DNA of 29,238 nt from an uncultured Blautia sp. (GTDB lineage: Bacteria > Bacillota > Clostridia > Lachnospirales > Lachnospiraceae), in the NCBI RefSeq assembly GCF_934371575.1, contig NZ_CAKRNY010000044.1:1-29238 (forward strand). Direction: 5' to 3'. This document shows, piece after piece, positions 23,595 to 29,238 of this stretch (positions within the stretch are counted from its first letter, which is position 1; every line of letters begins with the position of its first letter). A program made the translations under genes and the position numbers. The notes under the pieces were generated by a model, which was not told where the DNA came from, ran no database searches, and saw nothing but the letters and a program-made list of their open reading frames with translations.

Positions 23595-25349
23595 ATGAAG
23601 AATTTATTATGGATCAAATCTGTTATTCAAAAAAAATCCTGGTATGTCTGGCTGATTTTGATGATTCAGATTGTTTTGAATGTGGGAGGCGTTTTATACG
23701 CAATTGTATTTAAAGAAATTACAGATGCAGCTGCAGGAGGTTCCTGGTTGCTTTTCAGAAACTGGGTGCTCATCTTCTTGGCTTTAGCTGTGATCCAGAC
23801 AACTCTCGGTGCGTGTAACAGATTTGCAACGGAGTGGGCCAGAGCATCAATAGAAAACGGATTCAAGGAAAAATTATATAGCTCTATCTTGCACAAAAAG
23901 TATGCATACATTACAGGAATCCATTCCGGAGAATGGCTGAATCGATTTACATCAGATACTGTAGTTGTGGCGGATGGCGTTGTCCAGATTCTCCCGGGTA
24001 TTATCAGTATGCTCGTGAAGATGGGATGTGCAGTTGTTCTGCTGATTTATTTCTGTCCCGTATTTGGATATCTGATTATTCCTGCCAGCGTGCTTTTTGT
24101 CCTGTTATCAGCGGGATTTCGAACAGTGTTGAAGAGACGGCATACGGATGTGCAGGAAGCAGACGGAGAATTACGATCATTTTTTCAGGAAAGTATGTCA
24201 GCGCTTTTAGTTGTGAAGGCATTTTCGAAAGAAAGTCTGATGGAGACATATGCTAAGGAACGCATGGAAACCCATAAAAAAGCCAGGGTCAGAAAGAATT
24301 ATTTCTCGAATTTCTGTAATACTGGTTTTGTTGCGGTTATGAATGCTGCTTATGTAACGGGTACAGCTCTGGGTGGCTATGGTATCCTTACAGGTAGAAT
24401 GTCCTATGGCACTTTGATTGCTATTGTTCAATTGATCGGTCAGATCCAGTCACCTTTGTCCGGTCTGACCGGATACATTCCCCAGATCTATTCTATGCTT
24501 GCAAGCGTTGAAAGATTGCAGAAAATAGAAACGTATGAGAATGATGTTGAACCGGAAAGTATGAAATCACCGGGAAAAATTCAGCAGATTTACAGGGAGT
24601 GTTTTGAGGGGATTGTATTTGAAGATGTTTCTTTCTCCTATCCCCGGTTAGAAGGGAATGGTTTATCTGAGCAAGAGAGACCGGCAGTGTTTATTCAATT
24701 GAATCTTAGAATAGAAAAAGGGGATTGTGTGGCCTTAACCGGTCATTCCGGATGTGGGAAAAGTACGTTTCTTAAGCTGTTGATGGCACTTTATTCGCCG
24801 GATTCCGGAGAGATAGCGGTGATGTTGAAAGGGGATAAAGAAGTATTAACTTCAAGCTGGAGACATTTATATGCATATGTTCCTCAGGAAAATCTTCTTA
24901 TGAGTGGAAGTATCCGTGAGATTGTATCCTTTGGCGAAACAAATCCGAAAACGGATGAGAATGTCTGGAAGGCTCTAAGGATTGCGGCTGCGGATTCTTT
25001 TGTAAAAAAGCTTCCGGAACAACTGGATACGATTTTGGGCGAACGGGGAGCAGGGATTTCAGAAGGCCAGATGCAGCGAATAGCAATAGCGAGGGCAATC
25101 TATGATGAGGCTCCCATATTGCTGTTGGATGAGGCAACCAGCGCATTGGATGAAGCAACGGAAAAGCAGGTATTACAGAATATTCATGGATTGACAGATA
25201 AGACGGTATTGATTGTTACGCATAGGAAAGCAGTATTGGATGTTTGCAATGTGGAACTCCGTTTTGATGACAATGAAAGTAATGATAAGGAAATTGTTAG
25301 AGAGGACAGAACGTATGATGAGACAGGACGAGCAGACTGTTCTGAATGA
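23595..25349 (+). CDS. ABC exporter (fused membrane and ATPase domains), no peptidase domain
   Basis: A 584-residue half-transporter with the six-helix exporter fold in residues 1-310 and the ATPase in about 335-584. Walker A GHSGCGKST (383-391), Q-loop VPQENLLMSGS, signature [14 protein letters not shown] (488-501), Walker B ILLLDEATSALD (508-519) and H-loop VTHRK are all intact. It works as a dimer. There is no N-terminal C39 peptidase, so any leader removal needs another enzyme such as the S26-type protein at 26909. It overlaps the nucleotidyltransferase gene by 35 bases. Its place right after the peptide and lipoprotein genes suggests that it exports the modified peptide. Confidence 0.92.
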   Translation: MKNLLWIKSVIQKKSWYVWLILMIQIVLNVGGVLYAIVFKEITDAAAGGSWLLFRNWVLIFLALAVIQTTLGACNRFATEWARASIENGFKEKLYSSILHKKYAYITGIHSGEWLNRFTSDTVVVADGVVQILPGIISMLVKMGCAVVLLIYFCPVFGYLIIPASVLFVLLSAGFRTVLKRRHTDVQEADGELRSFFQESMSALLVVKAFSKESLMETYAKERMETHKKARVRKNYFSNFCNTGFVAVMNAAYVTGTALGGYGILTGRMSYGTLIAIVQLIGQIQSPLSGLTGYIPQIYSMLASVERLQKIETYENDVEPESMKSPGKIQQIYRECFEGIVFEDVSFSYPRLEGNGLSEQERPAVFIQLNLRIEKGDCVALTGHSGCGKSTFLKLLMALYSPDSGEIAVMLKGDKEVLTSSWRHLYAYVPQENLLMSGSIREIVSFGETNPKTDENVWKALRIAAADSFVKKLPEQLDTILGERGAGISEGQMQRIAIARAIYDEAPILLLDEATSALDEATEKQVLQNIHGLTDKTVLIVTHRKAVLDVCNVELRFDDNESNDKEIVREDRTYDETGRADCSE

Positions 25350-26490
25350 GAGTGAAAAATACATATTGCATCTGATAAGTTGTTCTTTGAACGGTGGTAT
25401 TCCCAGAGAAAAGCCGGAGGTGTGCAATTGGTCTGAAATTGTAGAATTGCTGGAGCATAACAGTGTACTAAACGCTGTGAGTCCGGCAGTGAAACGATAT
25501 CCATATGAGATTACACCGGAAATTCGAAAGAAGATAGAGACGGCTCTGCAAAAAACAGTCTATAGACTGCTCCATTTTCAAGTGGAAAGGGAGGCTGTCT
25601 TTTCGGCAATGGAGGAAAAGGGAATTGCTTATCTTCCTTTAAAGGGAATTAACCTGGCAGAATACTATCCGATACCTGGTATGCGATGGATGTGCGATAA
25701 TGATATTCTGTATGGGGACATGGAGAACTGTGAAGCGTCAGACGAAACGGCGGAGACTCTTAAAAATATAATGATTGGACTTGGATATACTACAGAGCAT
25801 CTCGGTTTGGTGCATGATGTTTATTATAAAAAACCTTTTTTTAATTTTGAAATGCATCGAAAACTGTTTTCGGCGGACAGTCCTTTCGCAGGATATTATG
25901 CGAATCCATGGAAAAGAGCAATACCGGTCAGTGGGAAAAAATGTCAATATTGTTTCAAGCCGGAAGATGAGTATGTATTTATGCTGGCTCATGCATATAA
26001 GCATTTTCAGCAGAGTGGATCCGGGATCCGTACATTGGTGGATGAATATGTGTTTTTGCATGCGAATACGAAGATGGATTGGCAGTATATTAAGAAACAA
26101 TTGTTATCTATAGGATTAGAAACATTTGAAGAAAATATGAGAGAAGCTGCGATTAATGTCTTTTCTTTGGAAGGCAGCCTGACGGAGAAAAACTGGGAGA
26201 TGATTCAGTACATGTTTAACTGTGGAACCTATGGAAAGTTGAGTATTCGTGTCCAGAATAATATGAAAAGGATACAGCAGGAGTATCAGTTGGAGTGGAA
26301 GGACGTTCGCAAAAAGTATATGAAAGAGCGTTTCTGGGCGAAGGAAGATATGATAAAGGAGTTTTATCCTTTCTTTTACAGGCACAGAAGTATCCGATGG
26401 TTTCTGCCATTTTTCAGGATTATGAAAGGACTGATCATCCATCCGGGAAAACTGTATATGGAATGGAAAAGTATGAAAGAGAGTAAATAG
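25315..26490 (+). CDS. Nucleotidyltransferase family protein (NTP_transf_5 type)
   Basis: A 391-residue protein of the family often found beside lasso and other PqqD-linked clusters. The core motif is LPLKGINLAEYYPIPGMRWMCDNDILY: LKG at 109-111, Arg124, and Asp128-x-Asp130 as metal ligands. FMLAHAYKHFQ and SGIRTLVDEYVF are later family segments. Members are predicted to move a nucleotide onto an acceptor, here possibly the peptide or its phosphate. The ATG at 25315 has GAGG nearby, and upstream in-frame starts would lie deep in the ABC gene. The end is followed by a 155-base gap holding a hairpin. Confidence 0.85.
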   Translation: MMRQDEQTVLNESEKYILHLISCSLNGGIPREKPEVCNWSEIVELLEHNSVLNAVSPAVKRYPYEITPEIRKKIETALQKTVYRLLHFQVEREAVFSAMEEKGIAYLPLKGINLAEYYPIPGMRWMCDNDILYGDMENCEASDETAETLKNIMIGLGYTTEHLGLVHDVYYKKPFFNFEMHRKLFSADSPFAGYYANPWKRAIPVSGKKCQYCFKPEDEYVFMLAHAYKHFQQSGSGIRTLVDEYVFLHANTKMDWQYIKKQLLSIGLETFEENMREAAINVFSLEGSLTEKNWEMIQYMFNCGTYGKLSIRVQNNMKRIQQEYQLEWKDVRKKYMKERFWAKEDMIKEFYPFFYRHRSIRWFLPFFRIMKGLIIHPGKLYMEWKSMKESK

Positions 26491-26522
26491 CGCATTTTTT
26501 GAAATGTAGTACATTGTTTCGT

Positions 26523-26568
26523 AAATAACTGTATCATTCACGCAGACAAGTAAATGGTACAGTTATTT
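26523..26568 (+). promoter_or_regulatory. Hairpin before the PqqD gene
   Basis: A 16-bp stem (26523-26538 with 26553-26568, one wobble) around a 14-base loop lies in the only sizeable gap (26491-26645) among the modification genes. No T-run follows it. It may be a processing or stability element. No good promoter was seen in the gap. Confidence 0.45.
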
Positions 26569-26645
26569 CGAAAATGATATGCCAGGTACACGACAGGAGC
26601 ATGTAGACAAATCATTCGTATAAAGAGAAACAGGAGATTTTACAG

Positions 26646-26909
26646 ATGAAAATAAAGAGCGGATTTGTATTAAGAGAAGTTGCAGGTAAGGCAGTTGTTA
26701 TAGCTGTAGGAGAAGCAAGTAAGAGTTTTCATGGAATGATCAATCTGAACAGTACAGGTAAAGTAATCTGGCAGGGTGTGGAGAAAGGTTTGTCGGAAGA
26801 AGAAATTACGTCTTTGATAGTGGATACATTTGATGTGGATGTACAGACAGCACAGAGCGGAGTCCATCGTATGATTGGGCAGATGCAGGATGCAGGAGTA
26901 ATTGAATAG
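26646..26909 (+). CDS. PqqD family protein (RiPP recognition element)
   Basis: An 87-residue stand-alone PqqD-like winged-helix protein. It shows KSGFVLREVAGKAVVIAVG, then MINLNSTGKVIWQGVEKGLS, EEITSLIVDTFDVD and a final helix MIGQMQDAGVIE, the normal order of the family. Such proteins bind the leader of a RiPP precursor, often at YxxP, and deliver it to modifying enzymes. The precursor candidate here carries that motif. CAGGAG precedes the ATG. Its stop codon overlaps the next start (TAGTG), showing tight coupling to the S26-type peptidase. Confidence 0.92.
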   Translation: MKIKSGFVLREVAGKAVVIAVGEASKSFHGMINLNSTGKVIWQGVEKGLSEEEITSLIVDTFDVDVQTAQSGVHRMIGQMQDAGVIE

Positions 26910-27352
26910 TGGAGAACAGGACAGGCATTCAGGAGATACTTGAAGAAAAGGGAATATTTATCAGCACCACAGTTGGTGTCAGTATGTTTCCGATGCTTCG
27001 TAATCGCAGAGATACCATAGTGGTAGAGCCGGTGAAAGGCAGATTGAAGAAGTATGATGTTCCTCTTTATAAAAGGGGAGACAAATATGTACTACACAGA
27101 ATTGTGAAAGTGACTGCTGAAGGGTATGTAATCTGCGGGGACAACTGTATCAATCAGGAATTTTCAGTAACGGATGAAGATATTATAGGTGTTCTGACGG
27201 GTTTCTACAGAGATGAAAAAAAAGTAAATATGAATGGTCTGTTGTATAAGTTGTATTGCAGAGTATGGGTGGTATCTTATCCAGTACGAATTCCTGCAAA
27301 AAAAATATGGATGAAACTAAAGAGAATGGTGAAAATATGGTTTTTAAAGTAA
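26909..27352 (+). CDS. S24/S26 family peptidase, S26B (Ser-His) type
   Basis: A 147-residue signal-peptidase-fold protein. GVSMFPML carries the nucleophile Ser25. YVLHRIVKV carries His63 in place of the Lys of bacterial LepB, and CGDNC carries Asp78. This Ser-His-Asp pattern is that of the SipW/ER-type S26B group. No clear N-terminal membrane helix is seen, but the basic hydrophobic C-terminus (VWVVSYPVRIPAKKIWMKLK) may touch the membrane. GTG 26909 is the start, one base into the PqqD stop, with CAGGAG upstream. It is a good candidate for the leader-cleaving protease, since the ABC protein lacks one. The end overlaps the kinase gene. Confidence 0.87.
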   Translation: MENRTGIQEILEEKGIFISTTVGVSMFPMLRNRRDTIVVEPVKGRLKKYDVPLYKRGDKYVLHRIVKVTAEGYVICGDNCINQEFSVTDEDIIGVLTGFYRDEKKVNMNGLLYKLYCRVWVVSYPVRIPAKKIWMKLKRMVKIWFLK

Positions 27353-28068
27353 AGCTGGCAGAACTGGTCATTGGTGTAAAGTGTTTGTATGGAGAAACAA
27401 GAGACTTTTGCAGAGAATATCTTACAGATGAAGAAAGTCAGGATTTTAATGTTGCGATCAGTAGGAAGGATATCGAAGCAGAATGTAAGTTAGCGACATC
27501 CAACCCTGATAAAGAACGAGATGTTGAACGTTATTCTTGTGAGTATCTGGAACGTCTGGCGCTTATGCGTAAAATAGCAGATCATTTGCCGGAGCATAAC
27601 TGTTTTTTGATGCATGGAGCAGTAATCTCAGTACAAGGTGACGGGTATCTTTTTACTGCGCCAAGCGGAACAGGAAAATCCACTCATGTAAGCTTATGGA
27701 AGAAGTACATCGATGGCGTGGAGATCATCAATGGCGATAAGCCATTCCTTCGGGTAACCGATCATGGAATCTGGGCTTATGGAACCCCATGGGCGGGGAA
27801 AGAAGGCTGGCAGAAAAATGAGGGGGTTTTACTGAAGGGAATCTGCCTTCTGATGCGAGGAAAGGAAAATCGAGTTAGTATGCCTGTACAAGAACAGGTG
27901 TTACCTTTTCTGATACGTCAGATTTATTACACAGACAATCCGGAAATGGCAGGAAAAACTCTTGAATTGCTCGATCAGGCAATGAAGCAGATCTATTTTT
28001 ATGAAGTAAGCTGTAATGTATCTAAGGAGGCAGCTTTGTGTTGCTATGACGGGGTGAGAGGCATGTAA
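27337..28068 (+). CDS. HPr-kinase-like (lasso-kinase-type) kinase
   Basis: A 243-residue protein with the PEPCK/HPr-kinase fold. LMHGAVISVQGDGYLFTAPS leads into Walker A APSGTGKSTH (108-117), followed by LWKKY, INGDKPFL (Asp134) and YGTPWAGKEGW. True HPr kinases are longer and have an N-terminal domain. This short type is found in lasso clusters, where members phosphorylate a Ser of the precursor tail. Here the likely substrate is the 39-residue peptide (Ser36 or Thr34) or the lipoprotein. ATG 27337 starts just before the peptidase stop at 27352, and ATG 27307 is also possible. It is the last gene of the operon, and no clear terminator was found after it. Confidence 0.87.
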   Translation: MVFKVKLAELVIGVKCLYGETRDFCREYLTDEESQDFNVAISRKDIEAECKLATSNPDKERDVERYSCEYLERLALMRKIADHLPEHNCFLMHGAVISVQGDGYLFTAPSGTGKSTHVSLWKKYIDGVEIINGDKPFLRVTDHGIWAYGTPWAGKEGWQKNEGVLLKGICLLMRGKENRVSMPVQEQVLPFLIRQIYYTDNPEMAGKTLELLDQAMKQIYFYEVSCNVSKEAALCCYDGVRGM

Positions 28069-28106
28069 ATTGTCGGAAACCCTGCTTTTACCATATGTTC
28101 ATCTGT

Positions 28107-28215
28107 GTTCAGTTGGATGGTAATTATGAAGAAACGTGGTACAACAGATTATGGTCTCTCGAAGACTGAAAGAAACGTTGGGAAAGATACATTTTGAATT
28201 TGCGAATAATGGTTA
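28107..28215 (+). pseudogene. Degraded 3' end of a second AAA-DUF4435 gene
   Basis: These 109 bases match 18770-18879, the last 110 bases of the AAA-DUF4435 gene, at close to nine in ten positions. One base is missing near 28131, which breaks the frame. Upstream similarity stops abruptly soon after the HPr-kinase-like gene. It is a relic showing that the ATPase-Rpn neighbourhood was once present here as well. Confidence 0.85.
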
Positions 28216-28607
28216 CTTCTCTATTTCGAATGTTGATTTATACTTAAAACTAACCCCGAAGTTATACCGGAATAAGAAGAATGCACAATAAGCCAATAGA
28301 GATATTTGAAGAGTTAAGCAAGACTGTGTGGACATACTGAATTTCAGGAGTTCACGCAGTATTTTTTAAAATCAGCATATAGTTTATAACGAAAATAAAA
28401 GAAACAGAGCGCAGAGCAGATGATGAAAGAACTGGAAGAGGTCGGAATTGAATGTGGACCGATTCGTGTAGCCGATTTATCGACCAGAAGAAGAGCCTTT
28501 TCCATGGTCTGGTCGGGATGTCGTTGAAAATGCATGAATAAAGATGAGAGAGAAAAGAGATTATATAAGGCATGTAATATGTAAATGAGATTTGTGTGTT
28601 CTATGAA
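28216..28607 (+). other. Gene-poor interval with one small unassigned ORF
   Basis: No convincing gene is seen. A 35-codon ORF at 28420-28527 (MMKELEEVGIECGPIRVADL and onward) has a protein-like sequence but no clear ribosome binding site, and its C-terminus looks out of frame. It may be a gene fragment. GTAATATGTAAA at 28574-28585 recurs at 18966-18977 in front of the deleted Rpn copy. Confidence 0.4.
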
Positions 28608-28636
28608 TTGACATTCACTATCAAATATGCTATTTT
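28608..28636 (+). promoter_or_regulatory. Promoter of the Rpn copy at the window end
   Basis: TTGACA at 28608-28613, a 17-base spacer and TATTTT at 28631-28636 preceded by TG at 28628-28629. It has the same layout as the promoter of copy 1 at 15642-15670. Confidence 0.55.
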
Positions 28637-28666
28637 AAACATATACATATCTGGGAAACAATTCTT

Positions 28667-28765
28667 CAACCATTCGGTTATCTGATTCCCCATATGAATA
28701 AATAAAAACATGGTGGAACGGAGGATCGATGGAGAGAGCTCCTTTCACCGCATAAAGAAAGGAGC
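28667..28765 (+). repeat. Rpn leader repeat with ribosome-binding-site hairpin, copy 3
   Basis: The leader block at 28667-28722 matches 15701-15756. The hairpin GCTCCTTTC (28738-28746) with GAAAGGAGC (28757-28765) is identical in its stem to copy 1, and its loop differs by one base. The 8-codon leader ORF (28729-28755, MERAPFTA) and the 24-codon ORF (28710-28784) are both kept. Confidence 0.8.
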
Positions 28766-28771
28766 ATGCGA

Positions 28772-29238
28772 ATGCAGCAAATGACAAACCACAGACCCCT
28801 GGCAGAACTGGATCTGCTGGACGATTTTCTCTTTAATGCCTTATTGGCTTATCCGGAATATGGAAGGAGATTCTGCCGGAAATTTTTGAGGATTCTTTTT
28901 GGAAGAGATTTTAAAAATCTCAATATTGTAACTCAAAAGTCCTACGGAGGACTGGACACCGGATATCACGGAGCCAGACTGGACGTATACATAGAAGAGG
29001 GAGACGAGGTGGAGGTTGATTCCTCGAATGTCTCTGCGATTTATGATATTGAGCCGGATAAGAATAATAAAAGGAAAGACATTGATTCCATTCCACAGAG
29101 GACCAGATTCTACCATGCGATCATTGACAGAAGATGCCTGAAAAGTGGTCAGTCCTATGATAGACTGAAGAAGGTGTTTGTTATCTTTATCTGTCCCTAT
29201 GACCCATTTGGAGATGACCGGATGATCTACACGATCCG
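28772..29238 (+). CDS. Rpn-family PD-(D/E)XK protein, 3' end outside window
   Basis: The frame is open from ATG 28772 to the window end, giving 155 complete codons. The protein is nearly the same as copy 1. ARLDVYIEEGD, IYDIEPDKN, RFYHAIIDRRCLKSGQSYDR and FIFICPYDPFGDDRMI-like segments are all present, so the nuclease core appears intact. Base differences from copy 1 are mostly synonymous, with changes such as DAIP to DSIP and FLKIL to FLRIL. The same promoter, leader and hairpin precede it. Whether the coiled-coil tail is complete cannot be seen here. Confidence 0.85.
   Translation, partial: MQQMTNHRPLAELDLLDDFLFNALLAYPEYGRRFCRKFLRILFGRDFKNLNIVTQKSYGGLDTGYHGARLDVYIEEGDEVEVDSSNVSAIYDIEPDKNNKRKDIDSIPQRTRFYHAIIDRRCLKSGQSYDRLKKVFVIFICPYDPFGDDRMIYTI

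Noticed and set aside
23248..23598. Overlapping + strand ORF inside the lipoprotein gene
   Set aside because: It is an out-of-frame reading of low-complexity sequence. The lipoprotein frame has a signal peptide, a lipobox and a ribosome binding site.

Overview
The window looks like the chromosome of a gut-type Firmicute, most likely Lachnospiraceae (Blautia/Ruminococcus/Dorea-like). This is inferred from the strong AGGAGG-type ribosome binding sites, the family mix, multicopy Rpn-type PD-(D/E)XK genes and moderate-to-low GC. All supported genes are on the + strand. No tRNA, rRNA or CRISPR array was seen.

Layout. (1) 1-474: 3' end of an amidohydrolase. (2) 517-3223: a polar amino-acid ABC importer (lipoprotein, permease, ATPase). 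Its substrate-binding protein is circularly permuted, and a large nested inverted repeat separates it from the permease. (3) 3387-15502: a Wzx/Wzy-type capsule or exopolysaccharide locus. It holds a priming sugar-phosphate transferase, UDP-glucose dehydrogenase, an Alg14/Alg13-like pair, two GT4, one GT2, one GT32, a polymerase, a flippase and two left-handed beta-helix acyltransferases. One acyltransferase is split at a run of eight G and looks phase-variable or mis-sequenced. From about 6.3 to 15.4 kb the DNA is clearly more AT-rich than the importer region. (4) 15642-19872: an accessory patch with an intact Rpn-type nuclease gene, two degraded Rpn copies, a fused AAA ATPase-TOPRIM/DUF4435 protein resembling single-gene PARIS-like defence proteins, and an unknown membrane protein. 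(5) 19944-28068: an operon of unusual make-up. It encodes a secreted papain-like protease, a 39-residue peptide with a YxxP leader motif, a lipoprotein, an exporter-type ABC transporter, a nucleotidyltransferase, a PqqD/RRE protein, an S26B-type peptidase and an HPr-kinase-like kinase. (6) 28107-29238: a degraded 3' copy of the AAA gene and a further Rpn copy running off the end.

How it fits together. Region 5 reads as a RiPP-like pathway. The PqqD protein would recognise the YxxP leader, the kinase and nucleotidyltransferase would modify the peptide, the S26B peptidase would trim it and the ABC protein would export it. The partners resemble those of kinase-containing lasso clusters, but no lasso cyclase (asparagine-synthetase-like) or transglutaminase-like B2 protease is present, so the product class is unclear. 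The lipoprotein ends in ELPFIP, echoing ELPVIP in the peptide. Homologous AAA-3'/Rpn segments in direct orientation bracket this operon and could delete or amplify it by recombination.
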